Shown piece by piece: positions 1-9,600 of a stretch of 35,291 nt of DNA. Under the pieces are notes generated by a model that had not been told where the DNA came from, searched no databases, and saw nothing but the letters and a program-made list of their open reading frames with translations. Position 1 is the stretch's first letter, and every line of letters starts with the position of its first letter. Source of the DNA: an uncultured Verrucomicrobia subdivision 3 bacterium (GTDB lineage: Bacteria > Verrucomicrobiota > Verrucomicrobiia > Limisphaerales > UBA11358); assembly GCA_903827955.1 (NCBI GenBank), contig CAIKKJ010000057.1:1-35291 (forward strand). The letters run 5' to 3'. The position numbers and the translations under genes are program-made.

Positions 1-489
1 GAGATTCTTGCCCGCGCTTTTCGAAAAGAAGAAAACTTCGCGAAGCTGTCCATGCGGAACATTTTTTAACGCATAAAAATCCTCGTCCCGCGCGGCAATT
101 TCCACGCCACTGCCCCAGCGGCTCGCGCCGTAAAAATACAAACTGCCGGGATCAGGCACGGATGCGCCGTCAATGTTGAGTTGGTAATAATGAAAGCCCT
201 CGTCCTGCGGCGCGGAAAATCCGGTCCACACGTTGTCATCGCCTTTGGTCAGCTGATATTTTTTTCCGCCGATATCGAGCTGCACGCTTTGCGCCGACGG
301 CGCGACGAGCCTGGCGCGCACGCGACGTTCCGAATTCACCTGCGGATACTGCTTGCCCGACTGGTTCACGGACGACGGCTTCCAATCATCCGCCGGACTT
401 TCAACGGCGCTGGAAGCGATCGTGTTGGTTTGCGCCGTGGCAACAAAGTTGACGGCGATCATCAGACAAGCGGCCAGTGTTTTTTTCAT
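1..489 (-). CDS. Feruloyl/acetyl-xylan esterase family protein (CE1-like), N-terminal part only
   Basis: The reading frame starts at ATG 489 and runs off the left edge, so about 163 residues are visible. Residues 1-20 are a signal peptide (MKKTLAACLMIAVNFVATAQ). Residues about 50-135 form an immunoglobulin-like E-set domain with the phrases LVAPSAQSVQLDIGGKKY, EGFHYYQLNIDG and FYGASRWGSGVEI. Such a domain precedes the alpha/beta-hydrolase of XynZ-type CE1 esterases, and DFYALKNVPHGQLREVFFFS matches the usual linker into the catalytic domain. The catalytic Ser, Asp and His would lie outside the window. The family removes feruloyl or acetyl groups from xylan side chains. It starts 29 bases after the GH98 stop, so it is probably the next gene of that operon. 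The family call is firm; the substrate is inferred from context. Confidence 0.8.
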   Translation of the reverse strand, partial: MKKTLAACLMIAVNFVATAQTNTIASSAVESPADDWKPSSVNQSGKQYPQVNSERRVRARLVAPSAQSVQLDIGGKKYQLTKGDDNVWTGFSAPQDEGFHYYQLNIDGASVPDPGSLYFYGASRWGSGVEIAARDEDFYALKNVPHGQLREVFFFSKSAGKNL

Positions 490-518
490 GGGTAGTATGG
501 TTGGGGAAAGCTTCCGCC

Positions 519-3500
519 TCAAAACGGCGGTCCGGCTGAAATCCGGAAAAATTGTTTCGGCGAATTCAACACGCTGTTGGTCAAGCCAAATGGCATCGCG
601 GGCGAATTGGTCGTGAAGAGCGCGCTCCAGTTGATCAGGTTGGTTGAGGTTTGAATCTGATAATCCGGGCCGGTGTCGCCGTTCACCTGCAACACCAACT
701 GGACGCCATTCAATCGAGCTGAAGAAATCTGCGGCGACGATAAAGGTGCTACCGTCACGACGAAACTTTGTGACGCGCCCAAGTTTGGCGTGCCATTGTC
801 CGTCACTCTGAAGGCAAAGGAATTCGTTGAATTCGCCTGCGACACAAGCGGACGCCAAGTCAACACGCCGCTATTGGTGTTGATCGTTGCGTTGGTCGGA
901 GAGGCCAGCAGGCTGAACGTCAACGTTTGTGCAGGCGTATCGTTGTCTGACGCCGAATTGGTGATGATCAAGACTACGCCTGCGCCGATCGTGCGATTGG
1001 TAATGGCCGCCAGCGTGGGCGGCGTGTTCGTCGGTCCGCCGCCGATCAATTCTACGGAATCAATGTTGGGCAAGCCGGCAGCGGAGGTTGATTGCAGTTT
1101 CACCTCGGTAGCCCCGTTCGTGATGTTTGCGTTGACTGTGACGAAGTCCCAATTCGTCAATGTCGCAGTGGCGGGGAACTGGATGTTGGAAGCCACGTCC
1201 ACGCCGTTGACAATCAGGTTGGCGCTCCGGTCATTGGTGCAGGCGTAGCGGAACGTCAGCGACTTGATCACGGACGAATCGAAATAAACTCCCCAGTAAA
1301 CACTCACTCCGTTTGTATCGGTGGTATTGGCAAATCCGCTGCCGGTGTAGCCAGAGTAATTGTTGTCGATCGTCCCATCTACGCTGCGGAATCCGGAATT
1401 GTTTTCCTGAATCACCAACCCGTCGCCGTATGCTGTGGGAACGACGACGATGCTGTCGAAATAAACCGAGTTGGCTGCTGTGGCGTTGGCCTTGAACTCG
1501 ATGTTGTTCGTGCCGGCATTCAAGGTCACGTTCAGTTTATTCGTGGCCCAGTCGCTGAGCGTGGCGGTCTGCGTGAACGTCGGCGTGGCCACCTTGATTC
1601 CGTTCACATACAAATCGATGGTGCTGACATTCGCGCCGGTGACGGAATAACGCGTCTCCAGCCGATACGTTCCCGCCTTCAAAACTTTTACGGATTCCCT
1701 CACCGCTGCGAGCGAACTGGTGCCGAATTGCAGATAGCCTTGTCCCCGATAATTTCGGACAGCCTTGTCCCATCCGCTCGTGACAATGGTGGAAATATTT
1801 TTGTATTCGGAACACTCAGTCTCAAATTGAAGCGGCCCCGTGTAAGCCATCGGTTGAGCCGGCGGCGTCAAAACTGCCGGCGTGTAAGCGGTCAAACGTC
1901 CGGTCGCGGTGCCGGCGCAATTCACGTTGATATCGAGCGGACCGTTTTGCAGAACGGTCAACGTGAAAATTCCGCCCGACCAGGTTTTGCTGAGAACACT
2001 GGCCAGATGATTGCTCCCGCGGTCGATGTAAGAATAAGTTGGTTCCGCCGTGCTGCCGTAAATCGTGATCGTGTTCGTCTTCAAACCCGAATAAATGACG
2101 TTGTCGTAGTTGGCCAGATAGAACGTGACGCTGTTGGAAAATTCCTTCATCACGCCGGACGTGTATTGGGAAAAATTCAAATCAACGTGGTCGCAGGTGT
2201 TGTATTTGAACAGAACGGAATTCGTCGCCGTCTGCCCCGTCTTGTAAGGATTGTAAACCACCCACGCATTCTCGTATCGACCGGCATAAAGATCGCCGCT
2301 GTATTCCTGCGGAAAGAGCGTGTTGAGTTCATTTGTCTTGGCGGCGATGGTCGGCCAGCGCGTGGAATAGGCTGACTTGTTCACCTTCACTTGAAACGAC
2401 TGCGCGGCGGTGTCATTCAATTGATAAACGGTTGGAACGGTTGGATAGCGTCCGGTCTTCTTGAAGAACGATTTGTTCGTGCGATAGTTGCCCTCACCAT
2501 CCATGCGATACAGCCCTTCAAACAGGGACATGGGCGAACTGTATTTGTCGTCGTTGCTGCCGGAGTTCACGTCGTTGACGATGACAACTTTGGTGCGGTC
2601 AATGACTTCCTGTCGGGTTGGGATACGAACCGTGCCGTCCAAAATCTTGCGGAAAAGATCAATGCTCACATTGCCGAATTGCGAAAAAGTTCCCCAGCGA
2701 CGAGTGCTGTAACCATTGGAAGTCGCGGCCGCGCCGAGCTCCTGAAAACATTGCTGCCAGATCAACTCTGGAGCATCAATTACTGTCTCGCCCGTGAGCA
2801 TGATGTGTTCGAGATGCGGCGCTCCGCCCGTCGCCAGCGTGAAGTTTTGATTCGTTCCCGTGGCATCCGTCCAACCAGTGGAATCGTAGCGGATGCCGTA
2901 TTGGCCGCTGTAACCGGAGAGATAAGCGCCGAGACAAACGCTCTCCATGTCCGATTGATAGGATTGCTGCGTGTATTTTTCGCAGAGGATATAATTCTTC
3001 GTGTATTGCCGGCACGCTGCCGCGAAGTTCGAATTCAGTTTCAACATGGCAATCGGATTGATGTTCGCATCGAATTCATTCCCGCACCAACTGACGACCA
3101 GATACCCGCCATACTTGCTGGAGAGTTTCAACAGATTGGCGAAGTGATTGATGCGATCCGTCCATGCCGCCGAGAGCGGGTCCGTCGGATCGTCGTAACC
3201 CCAGAACTGTTCGGCGTAGTTGAATCCGATCAAGTTTGGATAATCGCGGTAGAACTCTTCATAGACGGAAAGGTCGAAGTCGGAGAACTGGTGAAACCCG
3301 CCGCTGGACTGTTGGATCATCGCCCACATCCGATTTTGAGCGCAGACGCGCATCCAGGATTTTGCGATCTCATAACCGTATTCAGAGATGTGGAACTGGC
3401 TGTTGGTCGCCGTGTGGCTGATGGACAACGAGATGTTCAGCACCACATACGGCCGGATATCAGGCGGAATCAAATCAATGAGCTGCTGCGGGTCGGGAAA

Positions 3501-4289
3501 ATTCCAGGAATCAATGTGGATGAGCCACATCGGTTGCTGCGGTGAAATCGGGCGACGCAGTGGTGCGTTTGTTTGCTGCGGAGCTGTGACTATCGAATTC
3601 GTTAGCTCAAATCCGTTCATCACAAAAAACGCTGTGCTCACGGGATTCGTTGATGAAGTGAGATTGAAAACGAAGCTGATCGGATTGGTGCCGTCCGAGC
3701 GGATGGCTGTGGAAAATTTTGTCACGTTGGCAAGGTTGGTGGCCGGCGGGGAAGAAGATTGCGTGCTGGAAATCACTAAGCCGCTCGTCGTCGCGGAACC
3801 ATTCGCATCGTTCACCGTCACATTAAACGTGCCGTGCTGATCCTGCGTGTCGTGGTGATAGGAAAGCCATCCGTAATTTCCCGCCGGCAATCCGCTGATG
3901 GTGAGGGTCAAGGGATTGCCGGGATTTTCCCGCTTGTCCGTGCCGATCCAATCAATCATCAGATCAAGCATGTCCGCCGCGTTCGTCGAATAGCCGTTGC
4001 CCGAAGAGCGCACCTGCGCTTGCTCCGATGTATTTGTCGGCGGCGACCCCGCCCACGTCGGCGTGATGGTGATGCTGGTTCCAAATGCGCTGTAAGTCCG
4101 CGAACCGAACGTATTGGTCACTTCGTTCTGCGCCGTGTAAGCCTGAAACCCAGCCATCGTTTGCGCGGACGAGCCGTTGAAATCAACCTTCAGCGATTCG
4201 GCGAACGCCATTGACAACATCGCGTAACCCAGCAGACAAATCGCCGCCCATCGCTTCGCTGAACTGAAGTTGTGAATTATCCGGATCAC
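519..4289 (-). CDS. Secreted GH98 glycosidase with carbohydrate-binding modules
   Basis: About 1256 residues. A signal peptide (RWAAICLLGYAMLSMAFA) is followed by a malectin-like beta-sandwich (about 30-235). The GH98 catalytic region runs from about 248 (MWLIHIDSWNFPDPQQLIDLI) to about 590, with motifs GFNYAEQFWGYDDP (Glu about 360 a candidate acid) and LVVSWCGNEFD, then the GH98 beta-sandwich to about 820. Two CBM6/35-like modules (about 840-980, 985-1105), a cadherin-like repeat and a C-terminal module ending FFRISAGPPF follow. GH98 includes blood-group endo-galactosidases, but Bacteroides ovatus uses a GH98 as an endo-xylanase on decorated xylan, which fits these neighbours. The frame opens at TTG 4340, overlapping the upstream gene. 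I prefer GTG 4289, eight bases past that gene's stop, because it gives a normal signal peptide. The two genes are linked by an ATGA and a GTGA overlap through a four-codon mini-ORF. Confidence 0.85.
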   Translation of the reverse strand: MIRIIHNFSSAKRWAAICLLGYAMLSMAFAESLKVDFNGSSAQTMAGFQAYTAQNEVTNTFGSRTYSAFGTSITITPTWAGSPPTNTSEQAQVRSSGNGYSTNAADMLDLMIDWIGTDKRENPGNPLTLTISGLPAGNYGWLSYHHDTQDQHGTFNVTVNDANGSATTSGLVISSTQSSSPPATNLANVTKFSTAIRSDGTNPISFVFNLTSSTNPVSTAFFVMNGFELTNSIVTAPQQTNAPLRRPISPQQPMWLIHIDSWNFPDPQQLIDLIPPDIRPYVVLNISLSISHTATNSQFHISEYGYEIAKSWMRVCAQNRMWAMIQQSSGGFHQFSDFDLSVYEEFYRDYPNLIGFNYAEQFWGYDDPTDPLSAAWTDRINHFANLLKLSSKYGGYLVVSWCGNEFDANINPIAMLKLNSNFAAACRQYTKNYILCEKYTQQSYQSDMESVCLGAYLSGYSGQYGIRYDSTGWTDATGTNQNFTLATGGAPHLEHIMLTGETVIDAPELIWQQCFQELGAAATSNGYSTRRWGTFSQFGNVSIDLFRKILDGTVRIPTRQEVIDRTKVVIVNDVNSGSNDDKYSSPMSLFEGLYRMDGEGNYRTNKSFFKKTGRYPTVPTVYQLNDTAAQSFQVKVNKSAYSTRWPTIAAKTNELNTLFPQEYSGDLYAGRYENAWVVYNPYKTGQTATNSVLFKYNTCDHVDLNFSQYTSGVMKEFSNSVTFYLANYDNVIYSGLKTNTITIYGSTAEPTYSYIDRGSNHLASVLSKTWSGGIFTLTVLQNGPLDINVNCAGTATGRLTAYTPAVLTPPAQPMAYTGPLQFETECSEYKNISTIVTSGWDKAVRNYRGQGYLQFGTSSLAAVRESVKVLKAGTYRLETRYSVTGANVSTIDLYVNGIKVATPTFTQTATLSDWATNKLNVTLNAGTNNIEFKANATAANSVYFDSIVVVPTAYGDGLVIQENNSGFRSVDGTIDNNYSGYTGSGFANTTDTNGVSVYWGVYFDSSVIKSLTFRYACTNDRSANLIVNGVDVASNIQFPATATLTNWDFVTVNANITNGATEVKLQSTSAAGLPNIDSVELIGGGPTNTPPTLAAITNRTIGAGVVLIITNSASDNDTPAQTLTFSLLASPTNATINTNSGVLTWRPLVSQANSTNSFAFRVTDNGTPNLGASQSFVVTVAPLSSPQISSARLNGVQLVLQVNGDTGPDYQIQTSTNLINWSALFTTNSPAMPFGLTNSVLNSPKQFFRISAGPPF

Positions 4290-4296
4290 AAATGTT

Positions 4297-6663
4297 TCAT
4301 TTGTCTTTCGCGATGGAATCGCCGATGTGGAAAAAATCAAAGTCAGCGTAACCGCCCGATGCTTTGGTGGCGTAGTTGAACAACCCGAAACGGTAGCCCA
4401 TGAAATGCGGCAACGTGTAACTCATCTTCAGCGCGCCGCCAATGGGTGTCCAAGATTTGCCGTCGAGGCTGTAGAAGAAATGCGCCGTGTCAGCGCGCTC
4501 CTTGAAGTTGCAGTCGGCCTTCAAAAACACCGTCGGCTGCAACAGCGGAATTTTATGCACCTCATTTGGTGAACCGGACGAGGCGTCCACCATCACGATG
4601 AAATTCGTGCCGCCGTCGGCCATCACACCGACGAGGCCGTAATTTTTTTGCAGCAACGCGAGTCCGGCGAAGTCGCCATCTTTCAAATTGCTCACGTCAA
4701 CGGCGGTCGTGCCGGAACATTCCGGGCCGATGGTGCGTTGCGTGAGCGTATTGCGCGCGGAAAGAAAATCCATGTCCACGCGCCCAGTGGTGAGCCGCAA
4801 AAATCCAGGGCGCTGCGTTAGCGACCAATGCGAGTTGTCAGGATTGTGATTCCATTGCCAGACGAGCGGGAGCACGACTTCGCCTTCACGCCGCGTGAAT
4901 TCATCGGATGCCACGATGCCGGGAATTAAATTTTTGTTCGCGGGCAATTTCAATTCGTCCGGCACCTTGCCATCAACGCCGAGCACCGGCCAACCGTCCT
5001 CCCATTTCACGGGCACGAGATACGGGATGCGACCGACTGCACCGTAATCGCGGAAGAGATATGCGAACCACTCACCCGTCGGCGTATCAATCAGTCCGCC
5101 TTGCGCCACGCCTTTGTCAACCAACGCCACGTGACCTTCCCACGGCCCGGTGATTTTATCCGCGCGATGGATGATGACCGTGCGCATCCCGCCGCGCGGC
5201 CAGGTGATGTTGAAGAGATAATATTTCCCGTCGTGTTTGAACAACTGCGAGCCTTCCGCGTTGAGCCCGATGTTCGGCCCGGCCACGGTGCCGGCGTTCG
5301 TGATGATGATTTGATTGAAACCATCAGGTTTCACCGCCGTTATGTCTGCGGTCAACTCGGTCAAACGAATGTTGCCGCCGCCGTTGACCATGAACACGCG
5401 CCCGTCGTCTTCGAAAAATAACGAGTGATCGTGAAGCATCGGCTTGAAGGAGGAAACTTTCCACGGGCCGTGTTCAATGTCTTTCGTCGTGTAAACATAC
5501 GTCTTGCCCGTGGTGCCGGAGAAGGTCGTCGCGTAAAAAATTCCGTCGTGATAGCGTAGACTGCTCGCCCACGAACCTTTGCCGTAGCTATTCTTTCCGT
5601 TGGCGAGATTCAGCGCGTCCACATCGTCGAGAATGTCGTAGGCGTAGCTCACGATTTCCCAATTCACCAAATCTTTCGACCGCATGATCGGTAACCCCGG
5701 ACTCATGTGCATCGTGGTGCTGCTCATGTAATAAGTGTCGCCCACGCGGATCATCGCCATGTCTGGAATGTCGGCGTGAAGGATAGGATTGCGCGCGGCG
5801 GCACCAGCGGGAAGGTTGACCATTTTGTAACCGAGCAACAGCAACATGGTTTCGGCGTAGCGTTTTCCCAACTCACGATAACCGGCCGGCGTGAAGTGCA
5901 GATGATCCGGTAAAATAGCCTCGCAACCAGCGGAGGAAACGACATGTGCCGTGGGAATGGTTTTGGGCAGCTCATCAATAATTTTATTCATGCTCGCGCA
6001 CTGTCCGCGCTGGTCGGCGTTCACAACTTCGCCGGCGATGAGCGGCACGCCTTCAGCTTTGAGATTCAAATCTTGGAGCAGCTTTTCATAAACCACCTTC
6101 ACCTTGCCCGGCCATTCCTTGTCGCCCGTGTTCGACTCGCCCTGATGCAACAGGATGCCTTTGATCACGCCGTCCTTCTGCGCCAGCTTTGCCGTCGCGA
6201 CGAGATACGCATACGGATTTCCATCGTAGCCCTTGATGATGTTGGTCATCCACGAAGGCGCGGTCGCGGCGTAGGCCTGATAATGATCTAGTTCAAAGAG
6301 TTCTATCTTGCAGCCACCCACGGCGACGCTGACGATGCCCAATTTGATGTTGGATGGCAGGTTGGCAACCATCGTCCGGCCAAAATAATCTGCCGGGCCA
6401 ATCCCCGACGAGGGCCGGCACAACGGCGGGACAGCGGGATACCAATTGCCTTTGGTGCGGTTTTGTTTTGGAAAATTTACTGCCGCGAAAACTTCAAAAC
6501 GATCATCCACGTTCGTCTTGTCCTGCTCTTCAATTCCCGGAAATCCCTCCATGTTGGATTGTCCAAAGCACAAAAAAATCCAGCGGTTGGTATCTTGCGC
6601 GAAGGCGTTCATACCCAATACGAGCAATCCCGTTAAAACAGATAAGTTCAGTTTGTTAATCAT
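4297..6663 (-). CDS. Bifunctional SGNH acetylesterase (SASA/CE6-like) fused to GH43 glycosidase
   Basis: 788 residues with a signal peptide ending near FAQD (22-24). Residues about 27-275 are a SASA-type SGNH esterase: GQSNMEG holds Ser36, LLHQGESN is the oxyanion/glutamine block, and PDHLHFT supplies Asp253 and His256. From about 290 a GH43 five-bladed propeller follows: HADIPDMAMIRVGDTYYM (Asp301 the likely base), SKDLVNWEIV, DHSLFFEDDGRVFMVNG (pKa-modulating Asp) and EGSQLFKHDGKYYLF (Glu acid). Residues about 600-785 are the concanavalin-like beta-sandwich typical of GH43 beta-xylosidase/arabinofuranosidase subfamilies. The protein would deacetylate xylan and remove xylose or arabinose from the same chain. 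It starts 24 bases after the GH43-GH30 gene stop. The GH43 specificity cannot be read from sequence alone. Confidence 0.9.
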   Translation of the reverse strand: MINKLNLSVLTGLLVLGMNAFAQDTNRWIFLCFGQSNMEGFPGIEEQDKTNVDDRFEVFAAVNFPKQNRTKGNWYPAVPPLCRPSSGIGPADYFGRTMVANLPSNIKLGIVSVAVGGCKIELFELDHYQAYAATAPSWMTNIIKGYDGNPYAYLVATAKLAQKDGVIKGILLHQGESNTGDKEWPGKVKVVYEKLLQDLNLKAEGVPLIAGEVVNADQRGQCASMNKIIDELPKTIPTAHVVSSAGCEAILPDHLHFTPAGYRELGKRYAETMLLLLGYKMVNLPAGAAARNPILHADIPDMAMIRVGDTYYMSSTTMHMSPGLPIMRSKDLVNWEIVSYAYDILDDVDALNLANGKNSYGKGSWASSLRYHDGIFYATTFSGTTGKTYVYTTKDIEHGPWKVSSFKPMLHDHSLFFEDDGRVFMVNGGGNIRLTELTADITAVKPDGFNQIIITNAGTVAGPNIGLNAEGSQLFKHDGKYYLFNITWPRGGMRTVIIHRADKITGPWEGHVALVDKGVAQGGLIDTPTGEWFAYLFRDYGAVGRIPYLVPVKWEDGWPVLGVDGKVPDELKLPANKNLIPGIVASDEFTRREGEVVLPLVWQWNHNPDNSHWSLTQRPGFLRLTTGRVDMDFLSARNTLTQRTIGPECSGTTAVDVSNLKDGDFAGLALLQKNYGLVGVMADGGTNFIVMVDASSGSPNEVHKIPLLQPTVFLKADCNFKERADTAHFFYSLDGKSWTPIGGALKMSYTLPHFMGYRFGLFNYATKASGGYADFDFFHIGDSIAKDK

Positions 6664-6687
6664 TGAGTTGGATTCGTTGCGCCGAAA

Positions 6688-9600
6688 TTATTTTAAGAGC
6701 CGATAGAAAATTGAGTTGGTGGCGGTGGACACGGGAATCGTCACCTGCCACTGGCCGATGATAATTTGCGGTGCGGGCGAAGTCATGTTCACCCAATTGC
6801 CCGCCACAAGATCGGTGCGCGATTGCACAGTAAATCCGGCGGACGCAAGCGGCCACGTCAATGTCAGGCTTGACGGCGAATTCAGTAAACTGATGGCCGG
6901 GCTGTTCGTGCTTAAAAGAGAATTCACGCCGAGCGCATAACTCGCAGCAATCTCCGCCGCCGACAACGCGACGCTATGGATGCGAAATTCATCCAGCAAG
7001 CCGTTGAAGTAAGGATCGGGCCACTGCGATTTGCCGAGATAATTATTCACGGTGCTGCCGAGATTTGAAGGTTTGATCGTCATGGCGTTGTTGGTGCCGA
7101 CGGCGACGCCATTCTGATAGAGAATTCCCGTGAGTCCGTTGCGCGTCACGGCGATGTGATGCCAGACGCCCGTGGTCAACGCAGCGGAGCCGGTGATCTG
7201 CTGCTCGCCGCCGGAACTGTTCGTGGTGATGCCGAAACGCAACCGCGCAGTGCTGCCGTTCTGCGGCGTCAGAAACATATAGCTCGTGGTGCTGTTGCCG
7301 AAATCAAAAATACGCGCCCAGTTCGCGGTGGAATTTAATTTCACCCAGGCCTCGATGGTGAAATTTGTCAGCGTCGCCACGATGCCCGCAGGCAGGCTGG
7401 AGTATTGCGACGATGCCGATGCAAGCGTCAACTGTCCGCCCGACAAAGTTCCGCTGGCCGGCAGCGTGCCCGTCCACGCCGGGCCGCCGACGGAATCGAC
7501 GACGGAATTGCCGCCGCTTTCGCCAAAGCTGTAGCGGTGAACCAATGTTGGCAGAGGTGCCGTAGTGAATGACCAGACTCCGCCGACGTTCGTGTTCGCG
7601 CCAACGATTTCATCCACGCGCCAGAAATAATTCGTCGCCAACGCGAGCGCGGGAGAAAAGCTGTTGTTCGTGACCACACCCAAAAATTGCGGCGATGTCG
7701 TCGTGGCCTGCGCGACGGCGTTGGAATCCGTTCCCAGATAAATCGCGTGCGACACGGCGTTGCTGCCCGGCATCCAGCCAAGCGCGAGGTTGAAGGCTAC
7801 GTTCGTTGCAGCGTTCGCGGGCGAGGGATTGAACGCCGCACCGACGGCGACAAATTTATCGAGCACGACCGTGGTGAGCGACTGCGCGGGCAAAGTTAAT
7901 TGTGACCCAACCACGGCGCCGAGTGATTGAAATTTATTCGTGCCCGCAGTTTGAAAAACGTCGGACTGAAAATACGGGAACGAACCAAAGTTCACGTTCA
8001 CAGTGGTGGCGGTCACGTCCTTGTTGATGAAAACCGCAACCAGCCTAAGTCCGTCGGGCGAGAGAAATGCGGAGGTCGGCACGATAGTGCTGCTGTTAGT
8101 CGCGGCGACGCGCCGGTAGCCGGGCTGCACGAAATAGGAAAAATGTTTCATGGACCAATAGCTCGGCGAATACCACCAGCCGTGTGATTGCGTGGGCGTG
8201 CCGGGCGGTGCGTTGGTCCAAGTGGATTGTGAGACAAACGGATTTTCAATTTGAATCAGCCCACCGTTGGTTCCCGGCCAGATGAGATTCCAATGGTTAT
8301 AGCCGCTGACCGATTCGACGACGAGCGAGTTGTGAATCAAGACGGCGCACTCAATCATATCGAACACATCGCCATACTCGGTCATGAAACGCGGCTTGCT
8401 GGGAAAAACATTTGTGGCCGAACTGATGGCGGTGAGAAACGAATCGCCGGTCGAGCCGCCATCGCCGTAGAGGTGATGCGCCACGCCATAAAAACTATTC
8501 GCGTTCAGCGTCGCGGCGTAGTTGTTGAGGTCGTTGAAAGAAATGTGAACGCATTCCGGAGCGAGCAGTTTCGGCGGCGACGGCAGGTTGGTCAGCTTTT
8601 GATAAACCGCGTCGAGCGCCTTCGAGTAGCTCGCGTAGTTCGTGCCGTTCACCGTGTCTTCGGTCGGATGAAAAATGCAGGAGTCGTAACCGGCGACCCA
8701 ATCGGGTTCGTTTTGGATGCTGGCCCAGGTGAGATTCACTCCGTTCGATGAATACGATTTGATCGCGTCATACCAGTAGTTCGCGAAATTCGTGTAGGCA
8801 AAACCGCCGCCAATGTTGGTGATGAGCGTGCCGCCGTTGCCAACCTGTCCGTTGCTTTTCAAAAACGCCGGCGGCGACCACGAGCTCATGTAGATGGGAA
8901 CCGCGCGGCCTTCGATGCGGTTCGCATTGGAAACAAAATCCGGCGCGTCCGTGTCTGGACTGTTCGTGTAACGGAACCAATTTCCTAATCGCAGCATCGA
9001 GAGGTTTAGTCCCGCAAAGGCGTTGGTATAAATCTCCAGCTTGTAGGGATGACTGCTGACCCAGCCGTTGTAGAAGCAAATCGCGCCGCCGAGACCTTCA
9101 ATCGTCTGAAACGTTTTCGTCGCATCAATGCCCGCGACCGGTAGCGGCGGCGGCGTGCCGTCCGTGCCGTTGTCCAAATTGGTAACGGTGTAAGCGTAAG
9201 TGTTCAAACCGAACACAAACGCATCCATGTCGAGCCCGTTTTCCCGCGCGCCGATTTGAAATGTTTGCGTGAGGCCGCCGTTCGTCGCCGTGAACGTTGC
9301 GCCGGGCGCGAAGACGGAGAGGTTCACCCATTTCCATACGCCGCTGCCGAGTGTGCCACTGGTGTTGACGATGTCGGTGGGATTGTTGAAGCCCGCTGCG
9401 CCGAGGCCGTTCACCAAAATCCAATCCGCGCTGTTCGTTGGATTTTTCGCGCCAAAACCTTTTCCGTAAAACATGCTGTCGTCGTTGAAAGCGCCGGGGC
9501 CGACGCGCACATGGGCGAAGAGTTGGTAAGTGCCGGGCGCAGGCAGCGTCACCGTGTAAGTCGCCACGCGTGTGGCGTTGCTGGGAAAATTGCCCGCGCC

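Noticed and set aside
1092-2375. 427-codon plus-strand frame opposite the GH98 gene
   Set aside because: It lies wholly antisense to a gene with clear GH98 and CBM motifs, and its Arg/Val/Gly-rich translation shows no domain.
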